From Lacinutrix sp. Hel_I_90 (GTDB taxonomy: Bacteria; Bacteroidota; Bacteroidia; Flavobacteriales; Flavobacteriaceae): 64,000 nt of DNA. Positions 53,325-63,300 of the stretch are shown one piece after another. A program made the translations under genes and the position numbers. The stretch is taken from NCBI RefSeq assembly GCF_000934685.1, contig NZ_JYNQ01000001.1, positions 2,406,501-2,470,500 on the forward strand, written 5' to 3'. The notes below the pieces were generated by a model. It made no database searches. It worked only from the letters and a program-made list of their open reading frames with translations, and was not told the origin of the DNA. Positions within the stretch are counted from its first letter, which is position 1; each line of letters begins with the position of its first letter.

Positions 53325-54539
53325 TTAAGACAACATCATCTTTGCTTTCTTTACACCAGTAACTAAAGCGTCGATTTCCGCTTTAGTGTTATAAAAGGCG
53401 AAAGAAGCACGAACGGTTCCGGGAATGTTGTAGAAATCCATAATGGGTTGTGCACAGTGGTGACCGGTTCTAACGGCTATACCCATTTTATCTAAAAGCG
53501 TACCAACATCGTAGGGATGAATACCTTGTAAATTAAAGGAGATCACTGAGGTTTTATTTTTTGAAGTGCCGTAGATTTTTAAGCCTTCTATTTCTAAAAG
53601 CTTTTCTGTACCATAGACCAATAGTTCGTTTTCGTAGTTAGCGATAGTATCAAAGCCTATATTGTTCATGTAATCTATGGCTGCGCCAAAGGCAATACCG
53701 CCGCAAATGTTTGGGGTGCCTGCTTCAAATTTATGTGGTAAACCCGCATAGGTCGTTTTTTCAAAACTTACGGTGGCAATCATTTCGCCACCCCCTTGAT
53801 AAGGTGGTAATTTTTCCAGCCATTCTTCTTTTCCGTAGAGCATACCAATACCCGTTGGTCCACAGATTTTATGAGCAGAAGTGACGTAAAAATCAACATC
53901 TAATGCCTGAAGGTCTGGTTTTATGTGTGGAGCCGCTTGTGCACCATCGATTAGAACTGCAGCACCAAACGCATGTGCTTGTTCGATTATCTTTGTTATG
54001 GGGTTTATGGTGCCTAAAGCATTAGAAATATGATTAACAAAAACCAGTTTTGTTTTATCTGAAAGTAATTGGGAATACGTATCCATTTCCAATTCACCAT
54101 TTAGGTTCATAGGAATCACTTTTAATAGGGCCCCAGTTTTTTCACATAGCATTTGCCAAGGCACAATGTTACTGTGATGCTCTAAAGCAGAGACTATAAT
54201 TTCATCCCCTTCCTTTATTAAAGACGCAAATCCATGAGCAACTAAATTGATACTTTCGGTAGTCCCAGAAGTTAATATAATCTCGTAAGCGTGTTTGGCA
54301 TTGAAATGCTGTTGAATGGTATTTCTGGCCGCTTCATATTTATCTGTGGCTTCTTGGCTTAATGTGTGAACGCCACGGTGAATGTTTGCGTTGTAGTTAG
54401 AATAGTAATCAACGATAACGTCTATAACCTGTTGCGGTGTTTGCGAGGTTGCTGCGTTGTCAAAATACACTAACGGTTTACCATTAACTTTGCGGTTAAG
54501 TATAGGGAAATCTTTTCTTATGTTTTTTAAATCTAGCAT
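53325..54539 (-). CDS. sufS: Cysteine desulfurase SufS
   Basis: 404 residues, PLP-dependent. The lysine is K224 in SAHKICGPTG and the catalytic Cys is C362 in RTGHHCAQPIMDF. Other family features are YFDNAATSQTP, HRGVHTLSQEAT and GGGEMIATVSFE. It removes sulfur from cysteine and passes it to SufE. Its ATG overlaps the sufD stop by one base (TAATG), so the genes are coupled. Confidence 0.97.
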   Translation of the reverse strand: MLDLKNIRKDFPILNRKVNGKPLVYFDNAATSQTPQQVIDVIVDYYSNYNANIHRGVHTLSQEATDKYEAARNTIQQHFNAKHAYEIILTSGTTESINLVAHGFASLIKEGDEIIVSALEHHSNIVPWQMLCEKTGALLKVIPMNLNGELEMDTYSQLLSDKTKLVFVNHISNALGTINPITKIIEQAHAFGAAVLIDGAQAAPHIKPDLQALDVDFYVTSAHKICGPTGIGMLYGKEEWLEKLPPYQGGGEMIATVSFEKTTYAGLPHKFEAGTPNICGGIAFGAAIDYMNNIGFDTIANYENELLVYGTEKLLEIEGLKIYGTSKNKTSVISFNLQGIHPYDVGTLLDKMGIAVRTGHHCAQPIMDFYNIPGTVRASFAFYNTKAEIDALVTGVKKAKMMLS

Positions 54540-55852
54540 TAAAGATCAAACCCCAGATTAACACCTAGTTTGTTTGCAATTAACTTAGTAATACGTTGCT
54601 TCAATTCAGGAATTTTGACTGAACTGAGTACGTTGTTACTAAAGGCAAACATCAATAAGGCTTTAGCTTCTTTCTCTGGAATACCACGAGAACGCATATA
54701 AAACATGGCGCTTTCATCTAATTGCCCAATAGTACAACCGTGAGAGCATTTAACGTCATCGGCAAAAATTTCTAATTGCGGTTTTGTATTTATAGAGGCT
54801 TTGTCACTTACTAAAATGTTATTATTCGATTGAAAGGCATTGGTTTTTTGCGCTTCCTTATTAACGACTACTTTACCATTAAAAACACCAGTAGCACTAT
54901 CGCCAAAAATACCTTTGTAATCTTGGTGACTTTCACAGTTTGGCTCAATATGATGTACTAATGTATTGTGATCGACATGCTGTTTCTCACCAATAATCGT
55001 AATGCCTTTCATCGTAGAATCAATACGTTCCCCATTTTGGTAAAAGTTAAGGTTGTTACGTATAAGTTTACCGCCAAAAGAAAAAGTATGCACTAAACAG
55101 TGGCTTTGGTCCTTTTGATTTATAAAGGTGTTATCTATTAAAGAGGCGTTTCCGTTATCATTTTGTATTTTATAATAGTCAACAATGGCCCGTTTGTTTC
55201 CAAAGATTTCTGTAACACTGTTTGTTAATACAGGATTGTCAGTTAAACTTTGATGACGTTCAATAATTTGAACATGAGAATTCTCGTCGACTACAATTAA
55301 ATTACGAGGTTGTAATAGTAACGCCGCTTCATTTCCTGTTGAAAAGTGTAAGATTTGAATCGGTTTTTCAACCATTTTATTCTTCGGAATATGTATGTAA
55401 GCGCCTTCGTTGGAAAACGCAGTGTTCAAAGATGCTAAACTGTCTTTTGTTGCGACTTTATTGAAGTAATTTTCAATAATCAATCTGTATTTTGGCTTAT
55501 TTAAAGCTGAAGACATCAAACAAACATCAATACCATCATGTGTGGTCTGGGATAAATGTGATGAGTATTTTCCGTCAATAAATACTATTTTATAAGTATC
55601 GATATCATGAAGGAAATACTTTTTTACATCTTTATATTCTAGGGCATTTTCCTGTCTTGGGAACACGCTATAATCCTCTTTTAAAATACTTTTTAGTGAG
55701 GTGTATTTCCAGTCTTCCTGTTTTTTAGAAGGAAAACCAACGGTTTCAAATGTTTTGATGGCTTCGCTACGGATATCGTGTAAAGGGGAGTCCATATCGA
55801 TATCATTTTCGAATGCTAAAAATGAGGTTACTAATTTTTCTTTTAAATCCAT
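54539..55852 (-). CDS. sufD: Fe-S cluster assembly protein SufD
   Basis: 437 residues. The beta-helix core has the typical DVKCSHGCTIGQLDESAMFYMRSRGIPEKEAKALLMFAF segment near the end, with the family Cys and His. It forms a SufBC2D scaffold with SufB and SufC. It is followed directly by sufS and preceded by sufC with a 148-base gap. Confidence 0.97.
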   Translation of the reverse strand: MDLKEKLVTSFLAFENDIDMDSPLHDIRSEAIKTFETVGFPSKKQEDWKYTSLKSILKEDYSVFPRQENALEYKDVKKYFLHDIDTYKIVFIDGKYSSHLSQTTHDGIDVCLMSSALNKPKYRLIIENYFNKVATKDSLASLNTAFSNEGAYIHIPKNKMVEKPIQILHFSTGNEAALLLQPRNLIVVDENSHVQIIERHQSLTDNPVLTNSVTEIFGNKRAIVDYYKIQNDNGNASLIDNTFINQKDQSHCLVHTFSFGGKLIRNNLNFYQNGERIDSTMKGITIIGEKQHVDHNTLVHHIEPNCESHQDYKGIFGDSATGVFNGKVVVNKEAQKTNAFQSNNNILVSDKASINTKPQLEIFADDVKCSHGCTIGQLDESAMFYMRSRGIPEKEAKALLMFAFSNNVLSSVKIPELKQRITKLIANKLGVNLGFDL

Positions 55853-56000
55853 GTTGTAAGTCTTCAGTAATCAGTATTTATTTTTCAGTCCACGCAATGG
55901 TCAACTGTTTTATTTATAAGATTGACTACTTTTATTGTTTTAAGAGTAATCATGCTTGAGTAAGCTACTGCCTACTAAAGATTGACCACTACTTAGTAAT

Positions 56001-56753
56001 CTATGCGTTTGCTTCTTCTTTTATCCAATCGTATCCTTTTTCTTCCAGCTCGTGTGCTAATTCTTTTCCGCCAGATTTTACAATTTTACCATTGTGTAAA
56101 ACATGAACGAAATCTGGAACGATATAATCTAATAAACGTTGGTAGTGTGTGATTACTATTACTGCGTTGTCTTTAGATTTTAATTTATTTACACCGTTTG
56201 CTACAATACGAAGCGCATCAATATCTAAACCAGAATCTGTCTCATCTAAGATGGCTAACTTAGGTTCTAACATCGCCAGTTGGAAAATCTCATTACGTTT
56301 CTTTTCTCCACCAGAAAAGCCTTCGTTTAAGGAGCGTGATAAGAATTTACGATCGATTTCTAGCATTTCAGCCTTTTCCTTTATCATTTTCAACATGTCT
56401 TTTGCGGGCATGTCTTCAAGACCTTTGGCTTTGCGATTGGCATTGATTGCGGTTTTTATAAAGTTAGTTACCGATACGCCTGGAATCTCAACAGGGTATT
56501 GAAATGATAAGAAAATGCCTTTATGTGCACGCTCTTCAGCAGCTAACTCTTCAATGTCTTGACCTTCAAGAATAATTTCTCCTTTATCTACTTCATATTC
56601 TTCTTTTCCAGCAATTACGGAAGCTAAAGTACTTTTACCAGAACCATTTGGTCCCATGATAGCATGAACTTCGCCCGCTTTTACTTCAAGATTAATTCCT
56701 TTTAAAATTGACTTTCCTTCAACACTTGCGTGTAAATCTTTTATCTGTAACAT
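56001..56753 (-). CDS. sufC: Fe-S cluster assembly ATPase SufC
   Basis: 250 residues from ATG at 56753; an upstream TTG at 56768 would overlap the preceding gene, and the purine-rich GGAAAAT lies just ahead of the ATG. Walker A GPNGSGKST, Q-loop LSFQYPVEIPG, signature GFSGGEKKRNEIFQ and Walker B LAILDETDSGLD are present. It powers SufBC2D. Confidence 0.97.
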   Translation of the reverse strand: MLQIKDLHASVEGKSILKGINLEVKAGEVHAIMGPNGSGKSTLASVIAGKEEYEVDKGEIILEGQDIEELAAEERAHKGIFLSFQYPVEIPGVSVTNFIKTAINANRKAKGLEDMPAKDMLKMIKEKAEMLEIDRKFLSRSLNEGFSGGEKKRNEIFQLAMLEPKLAILDETDSGLDIDALRIVANGVNKLKSKDNAVIVITHYQRLLDYIVPDFVHVLHNGKIVKSGGKELAHELEEKGYDWIKEEANA

Positions 56754-56757
56754 ATGC

Positions 56758-57174
56758 TTATTTTCCAATTTTAACGACTTCGTTTTGTTTTGGATTTAAT
56801 TTTTTGACGTTTATAATTTCTTTTATCTCTACATTAAATGGCCAGCCTTCTTTGCCTTCTGGCTTAGGAATGAGCTTGCCTCTTACTTCAGCAAGTATAC
56901 CATCTGTAGGTTCTACTCTGTATGCTTCTCCTAGATTATACAATTCGTGCATTTTATCATCTATTACCACGCCATAAACAGAGTTGCCAGCTTGGAGTAC
57001 TGCTGCATCTGAATAGTAAATAAACTCGCCTCTTAACAAGGTTAACCCGTCGCTTTGCTTAGCTGTTTTTTCTGGGCCATCTGCACCAATTTCTAATGCT
57101 TTTGGTTTTGTGTCGTTTTTACAACTTGTAAAAAGTGACACACATAATATTAAAATAAAAACAGGCTTCATCAT
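56758..57174 (-). CDS. Lipoprotein of unknown function inserted in the suf operon
   Basis: 138 residues from ATG at 57174 (57171 also possible). A lipobox LFTSC (Cys18) precedes LEIGADGPEKTAKQSDGLTLLRGEFIYYSDAAVLQAGNSVYGVVID and EVRGKLIPKPEGKEGWPFNVEIKEI. The latter resembles an OB-fold/NlpE-C-like beta region, but I cannot assign it. It overlaps the MBL-fold gene by one base (TAATG) and lies 5 bases before sufC, so it is transcribed within the suf operon. Confidence 0.8.
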   Translation of the reverse strand: MMKPVFILILCVSLFTSCKNDTKPKALEIGADGPEKTAKQSDGLTLLRGEFIYYSDAAVLQAGNSVYGVVIDDKMHELYNLGEAYRVEPTDGILAEVRGKLIPKPEGKEGWPFNVEIKEIINVKKLNPKQNEVVKIGK

Positions 57175-58058
57175 TATTTTAAAAATTTAGGGTATTTAGG
57201 CAATGCATTAAAATCATCAGCGGAATGCTGAATATAAACTTTAGCGTTTTTCTCTTTAGCAAAAGCCTCAAAGTCATCCATGCTTTTTAGCGTTTCTTCT
57301 ACACTGTAATTGAAACTTGGCACACCACGGGTGTCTCTGTTTTCTTCAAAATGGTATAAATCACCCGTTAACAAAACTGGTCCAGCTTCAACTAAGTTTA
57401 AATATAATGCTTGATGTCCTGGTGTATGGCCAGGCATAGATTTAATGATTACAGTGCCATCGGCGAATACATCATAATCACCATTTAATTTTTTTACCTT
57501 AGTTAACATAGCAATAGGTTGGTAATTGTCTCCTTTTTTCTGGGTTTCACTAGTAATAAAATCATATTCCGCTTCTTGTACTAACCAGGTAGCATCTGCA
57601 AATTTTGAAGCTGAACCGGTGTGATCAAAATGGGTGTGTGACAAGGCGATATAATCAAAATCTTTTGGAGCTAAATTCAACGCTTTTAATTGCGAGACTA
57701 TCGAATCTTTTCTAGACACTCTAAAAGCGCCATCTGGGGTGCTAAAGGGGGCTTGACCCACTAAACCTTCGGCTAAACCTGCATCCCATAGCAAGCGTCC
57801 TTTAGGATGTTCAATAATGTAAAAAGCATCAGCAAATGTTTTGCTTTGGCCTTGGTACGTGGTGTCCTGAGAAAATATTTCTAATTTATTGACTAGAATT
57901 TTTCCGCCATCTAAGGTATATAGTTTAACTTCAGTTTGTTTTGTTTCCGCTTCTTCTGCTTCTTGTGCAGTTTTATAGCCGTCTTCAACTCCTTTTTTAA
58001 AATCTTTACAAGATGAGAAACCAATAATTAGTACTAATAATAACAGTGTTTTTTTCAT
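57174..58058 (-). CDS. Metallo-beta-lactamase-fold lipoprotein (lactonase-like)
   Basis: 294 residues. A lipobox (FSSC, Cys17) places it outside the cytoplasm. The MBL zinc motif is SHTHFDHTG with H141, H143, D145, H146; later ligands lie in SMPGHTPGHQALYL and LLTGDLYHF. The layout resembles AHL-lactonase-like enzymes (AiiA type, with WDAGLAEGLV start), so hydrolysis of a lactone or ester is likely but the substrate is unknown. It is 49 bases after sufB and is coupled to the next lipoprotein, so both are expressed with SUF genes. It has no evident Fe-S role. Confidence 0.88.
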   Translation of the reverse strand: MKKTLLLLVLIIGFSSCKDFKKGVEDGYKTAQEAEEAETKQTEVKLYTLDGGKILVNKLEIFSQDTTYQGQSKTFADAFYIIEHPKGRLLWDAGLAEGLVGQAPFSTPDGAFRVSRKDSIVSQLKALNLAPKDFDYIALSHTHFDHTGSASKFADATWLVQEAEYDFITSETQKKGDNYQPIAMLTKVKKLNGDYDVFADGTVIIKSMPGHTPGHQALYLNLVEAGPVLLTGDLYHFEENRDTRGVPSFNYSVEETLKSMDDFEAFAKEKNAKVYIQHSADDFNALPKYPKFLK

Positions 58059-58106
58059 TCTGAGCTCGCGAAGGCGAGTAATTTTTAATTAAACTTCAAT
58101 TATCAA

Positions 58107-59555
58107 TTAACCTACAGAGCCTTCAAGGCTAATTTCCAGTAATTTTTGGGCTTCAACAGCAAACTCCATTGGTAACTTGTTAAGGACTTCTTTACTAAAA
58201 CCATTTACAATAAGTGCAATGGCTTTTTCTGTATCAATGCCACGTTGGTTACAATAGAAAATTTGGTCTTCACCAATTTTACTGGTTGTCGCCTCGTGCT
58301 CTATCATTGCTGTTTTGTTTTTTGCTTCAATGTAGGGGAAAGTGTGTGCGCCACATTCATTGCCCATAAGCAAACTATCACACTGTGAGAAGTTACGCGC
58401 ATTGTCTGCTCTAGAATTTATTTGCACTAAGCCGCGATAGGAATTTTGTGATTTACCAGCGGAAATCCCTTTTGAAATAATAGTGGATTTGGTATTTTTT
58501 CCCAGATGGATCATTTTTGTTCCAGTATCTGCCTGCTGGTAATTATTAGTGACTGCAATAGAGTAGAACTCTCCAACAGAATTATCCCCTTTTAAAATAC
58601 AGCTAGGGTATTTCCAGGTAACTGCACTTCCAGTTTCCACTTGGGTCCAAGAGATTTTTGCGTTTTTCTCACATATTCCTCTTTTAGTCACAAAATTGAA
58701 AACACCACCTTTTCCTTCAGCGTTTCCCGGATACCAGTTTTGTACTGTTGAGTATTTTATTTCGGCATCATCTAAAGCAATAAGCTCTACAACGGCGGCA
58801 TGTAATTGGTTTTCATCACGACTTGGCGCCGTACAGCCTTCTAAATAAGAGACGTAGCTACCTTCGTCTGCGATAAGTAGTGTGCGTTCAAATTGGCCTG
58901 TTCCTCCTTGGTTAATTCTAAAATACGTTGATAATTCCATTGGGCAACGCACGCCTTTTGGAATGTAACAGAAGGAGCCATCACTAAACACTGCCGAGTT
59001 TAAAGCCGCATAAAAATTATCTGTTTTCGGAACGACAGTTCCTATATATTTTTTGACCAATTCTGGGTGTTCTTTAATAGCTTCTGAGATACTCATGAAA
59101 ATGATACCTTTTTCGCCTAAAGATTTTTTGAAAGTCGTAGCCACCGAAACAGAGTCGACAACAATATCCATGGCAACGTTGTTCATTTTCTTTTGCTCAT
59201 CTATAGATATTCCTAATTTTTTATACATCGCGAGTAAATCGGGATCTACATCGTCTAATGTCTTGTTAGGATCAACTGCAACTGGCGCAGAATAATAGGC
59301 TATGGCCTGAAAATCTGGCTTTTTATAATGTACGTTAGCCCATTCAGGCTCTTTCATGGTTTCCCAATAACGAAAAGCTTCTAGTCGCCATTCAGTCATC
59401 CATTCAGGCTCTTCTTTTTTCTTAGAAATAGCACGAACAATATCTTCATTTAAACCAATAGGAAAGGTTTCAGATTTCATGTCTGTGTAAAAACCATACT
59501 CGTATTCTTTGGTTTTTAATTCTTCTCTTAAATCGTCTTCGGTATATTTTGACAT
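58107..59555 (-). CDS. sufB: Fe-S cluster assembly protein SufB
   Basis: 482 residues from ATG at 59555; an upstream start at 59633 would overlap the sufA-like gene. The sequence has the hallmark SufB segments [91 protein letters not shown] and [19 protein letters not shown]. It is the cluster-building subunit of SufBC2D. The sufA-like gene ends 48 bases upstream. Confidence 0.97.
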   Translation of the reverse strand: MSKYTEDDLREELKTKEYEYGFYTDMKSETFPIGLNEDIVRAISKKKEEPEWMTEWRLEAFRYWETMKEPEWANVHYKKPDFQAIAYYSAPVAVDPNKTLDDVDPDLLAMYKKLGISIDEQKKMNNVAMDIVVDSVSVATTFKKSLGEKGIIFMSISEAIKEHPELVKKYIGTVVPKTDNFYAALNSAVFSDGSFCYIPKGVRCPMELSTYFRINQGGTGQFERTLLIADEGSYVSYLEGCTAPSRDENQLHAAVVELIALDDAEIKYSTVQNWYPGNAEGKGGVFNFVTKRGICEKNAKISWTQVETGSAVTWKYPSCILKGDNSVGEFYSIAVTNNYQQADTGTKMIHLGKNTKSTIISKGISAGKSQNSYRGLVQINSRADNARNFSQCDSLLMGNECGAHTFPYIEAKNKTAMIEHEATTSKIGEDQIFYCNQRGIDTEKAIALIVNGFSKEVLNKLPMEFAVEAQKLLEISLEGSVG

Positions 59556-59602
59556 AATTTGATTTACATTTTTATACGCCTTCATTTTGAAGGTTGGTTG
59601 GT

Positions 59603-59932
59603 CTAAAGCGAAAATGATTCGCCGCAACCGCAAGTTCGGTTTGCGTTCGGGTTATTGAAAACGAAACCAGCACCGTTTAAACCACCAGAATATTCTAAAG
59701 TGGTACCTATGAGGTAGAGGAAGCTTTTTTTGTCAACAATAATTTTTACACCATTATCTTCAAAAACCTTGTCCTCTTCTTCTTGTGATTTATCAAACTT
59801 TAGATCATAAGATAACCCAGAGCAACCACCACTTTTAACGCCTACACGCACGTAATGCTCACCAGGATTATACCCATCGTCAGTCATTAATTCAATGACT
59901 TTCTTTTTAGCTGTTTCAGAAACTTTTATCAT
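59603..59932 (-). CDS. A-type Fe-S carrier (IscA/SufA/HesB family)
   Basis: 109 residues from ATG at 59932 (an upstream start adds a tail absent from the family). The three cluster-binding Cys are C37 in [10 protein letters not shown] and C101, C103 in TCGCG near the end. It carries clusters from SufBC2D to target proteins. It is the first gene of the suf operon here; the region just upstream contains its promoter and a gene remnant. Confidence 0.95.
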   Translation of the reverse strand: MIKVSETAKKKVIELMTDDGYNPGEHYVRVGVKSGGCSGLSYDLKFDKSQEEEDKVFEDNGVKIIVDKKSFLYLIGTTLEYSGGLNGAGFVFNNPNANRTCGCGESFSL

Positions 59933-60062
59933 ATTCTTATATAGATTAACTCTAAATAGAGTGCAAATATACGATATATGTCTGTTTTTACCATACAACC
60001 TAACATTATATTAGCATATGTAACCATAGGTTTTTCCTATGAATTATTTTCCTGGGCTGGGC

Positions 60063-60182
60063 TTAATTCTGAAAGTCAGGATTAGTAAGAAAAGAAGGGT
60101 CGGATAATGTTAAAAGAAAGGCTTTTAAATCTGTTTTGTCCTGCGCGGAAAGTTGGACACCGCCTTCTGATACTTTTTTCAT
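60063..60182 (-). pseudogene. C-terminal fragment of a di-haem cytochrome c peroxidase (MauG-like)
   Basis: A 39-residue minus-strand frame ends with GVQLSAQDKTDLKAFLLTL and SDPSFLTNPDFQN, which looks like the C-terminal helix and tail of bacterial cytochrome c peroxidases (often LSxxEKxDLxAFLxTLTDPxFLTNPxF). The haem-binding and catalytic parts are missing. It is a leftover at the edge of an accessory insertion. Confidence 0.65.
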
Positions 60183-60227
60183 TAAAAAAACATTCGTAAT
60201 AAAAATGAACCCTTTAAAATACAGCAT

Positions 60228-60320
60228 CTATTTAAGAGTATATATACCTACCTATTTATAAGAGTAAATATACCTGTATTTATAAAAGTAAATATATCTA
60301 TATTTATAAGGCTAATTTTT
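60228..60320 (+). repeat. AT-rich tandem repeat, about 24 bp x 3.7
   Basis: Units start near 60228, 60252, 60274 and 60298. Each has CTATTTATAAGAGTAAATA-like sequence (unit 1 lacks two bases; unit 4 is incomplete). The repeat ends 16 bases before the start of the large gene at 60336 and could affect its promoter. No -33/-7 promoter is obvious elsewhere in the gap. Confidence 0.75.
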
Positions 60321-60335
60321 ACAACAAATAGACTC

Positions 60336-63300
60336 ATGCTTAACACAAATACTAGTTGGAAACTGATAGAACAAGACCGCTCCGTAGAAATCAACGAAAA
60401 TGAAGACCCTTTATTGGAAAAAGAATACAGTTCTTACATTCAAATTTCTGAACGTCCCAATCCTGGAAGACGCTCGTTATTTAATGGAATGTCGAATGTT
60501 TCGACGGTAAACGTTCGCGTTACCGGATTGAACATGTTGTTTGGACCATTAACTGAAGGGGGAGGCAACAACAAAATAGTTTCGGCTTCAGAAGAAACGG
60601 ATAATGAAACATCTCCGCTGGAAGGTCTCACAGGTAGGCCGAATGTTGAAAATTTATACCTCTATGCCGACACCATTATTATTCAACGTCAGCTTCACTT
60701 CCCTCAAACCAATGTTTATATTTATGCCCGAAGGTTAATTATGTCCGATCGTGGAGAAATTAGAACAACACCTAATCCCCTTGAAAATTTTGACAAAGCA
60801 GGCACAGAGGGTAATGTTGCCAATGGAAAAAATGCACCTGCTGCAGGAGATGTGTTTTTGCACGTAAAGGAATTTTCTTCGAGCAGGAATGAAGAGAGTC
60901 TGTTGACAGAAGAATTAACCATTCCAGACTATCTGTTTAGTACACAAAAAGATTTTAAGACACCTAATATGCACCCCTCTTTTCGTATGTTTTCGAATGG
61001 AAGTGTGTTGGAATTTGAGTTTTCTGATGCTACTTACCATACACTGAATATAATGCTGGTAGAGGAGTGTCCTAAGAAACTGAATACAAAGTTGCCCGAC
61101 AAGTTTCATGGAATTATGATTGACAACCATCCGGATCGTGGATTTTCACTACATGCGTCGGCTGTTGGTTATGAGAAGTCTTATCCTGTCTATTATCCCC
61201 AGAAAAAAGAAGTTTCTGTTAAAATAAAAATGATACACGAATCAGGAAAACTCATAATTATGGGTGCTTCGAGACGTGGGGCTTATAAAGAAATAGGTGT
61301 GCTTAAAAGTGATGGATTGAAAAATTCCCACTTTGTGGGATTTGCGAATACCGATTCAGGTATTGATCATATTCTCAGCGCAAGTCTCACTATTAAAAGA
61401 ATTCCTCCACTTTTTAGTTTAAATGGTGCCAAAGGGCAAAATGGACAATTGGGAGACTTGAAACCTATTCCAAAAGCTGATCAAACGGGAGATTTGGCAC
61501 ACCCGGTTACAGTCGAAAAGCTTTGGGAGCGAGTATTTGATTTTGATTTCGTTAAAGGAAGCAATAAGTTAATGTGGTTTAGACCTCCCATGAATTATCA
61601 CAATAATTACCCTATACTTTTTGTAAAAGCTACCATTTATAATGTACATGGACTAGGAAAAAAGAAAGTAGTAGAGTTGGGTAATCGTGAAGCAGAAAAT
61701 CCTAGCAACGGTGCTGACGCATTCGCCTCGGGTACTGGTGGAAATGGCGGAAATAGTGGAACATTGCATTATTCAGCAGCCTGCTGTGATAAAGCAGGAA
61801 TTGATACCTTACCCGGCGCATTAGGCATTTCCCCTGTCATTAGCGGAGGAAGGGGAATGCTGAACTATCCTGCCTTTCACATGGAGTACAAATTTGTTCA
61901 TAATGATCCAGACTCAAGAACTTTAGGAGGGGTAAAAAAGGGAGAAACAGATGGGTACTTAATTGAAAACGTAATTAAAACCATCGATAGTCGTCATGGT
62001 AAAGATGGTGTGGGTGAAAATGGGAGCATGGGACAATCGGGGAGTATAAAAAAGATTAACAAACAAAACAATGCTTGGATTCACCCCTTTATGTTGGAGC
62101 GGGCAGTACAATTTGCTAAGAATGAATTTATGCAGGGTAATCGGCATACAGCCACTTGGATGGTTGATAGTTATCGAAAAGAATTGCCGGAGAAACCCGA
62201 TGCGCTTGTCAACCATGATATACAGCTTGCAGATCTAATGAATGAAATCAGGATAATGAATAATCGCTTAGCATCTAGACTCGATTATTTCGGAAAACCT
62301 ATTGGCTGGGTTCCTCGACTTTCTACGCTTACCAATATTCAATTAATCAAATTCATAAAACGAAATACGGTTCAGGCGTTATTCTACGCAGATACACTCC
62401 TGAGCAAAGATATAAGCGAGGCAGATGTTAGGAAGCAATTAAACTTTGCAATCAACCATTTGAACGAAGAAATAAAAAATGATAGAAATATCTTAGCTAA
62501 CGCTCATAAAGAATTACCTAAAATTAAGGATGAACTTAATGCTATCCAGCGTGAAACAGACAAAGTCCACACAAAAATTAGGGCGCTGAATGATAAAGTG
62601 ACCAATGACGTAATAAAAGATGAGCAAGAACAGGCATTATTTACTAGTGCTCTAAAAATCTGTTCAGGATTATGCCATTTAATCCCTGTAGGGCAACCCT
62701 TTGTAGGGCAAATTGCGGGAGGTATTTTAGACGTGGTTGGCAATATTGATATTCATTCTGATACACCTTTTAAAGAAGCATTAGGCGTTACTGATTCGCT
62801 GTCGAGTAAACTGGGAGACTTTATCAATGATAATAAAGGGGATTTAACGAAGTCACTTACTGCTGACCTTGATAAAAGCTTAACAAGCAACCAAAGTAGT
62901 ATTGGTGAAACGCAAAAGAAAGCGGATGTATTCACTCAAATGCTGAAAGAGCATAAACCAACCTTTGAAAGTGCTTTTGAATCCAAGCTATTCAAAAAGT
63001 TGAAAGAAGAACTTGCTACTGCTCAACAGATTGACAGTTTCGAGAAACTAGAGTTTTACTCGAGTACTGACTATGCTGCATTAATGGATAACATCAACTA
63101 TCTTAAAGATGAAATCAAAACAATGTCGAAGGCATCCAATGCGGATAAAAGCATCATTATTGATGACCTCGGCAAGGTTTTAGCATCACAAAAAACACTA
63201 AAAAAAGAAAAAGAAAAACTGGAAGCTACACGCGACAGCAGAACAAAAACACTTGAGAAAGCGGGGAAAGTAACACATGCAGTAGGCGAATCTTTGAGCA

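Noticed and set aside
60228-60320. CRISPR array
   Set aside because: The units are contiguous and AT-rich without unique spacers, and no cas genes are present.
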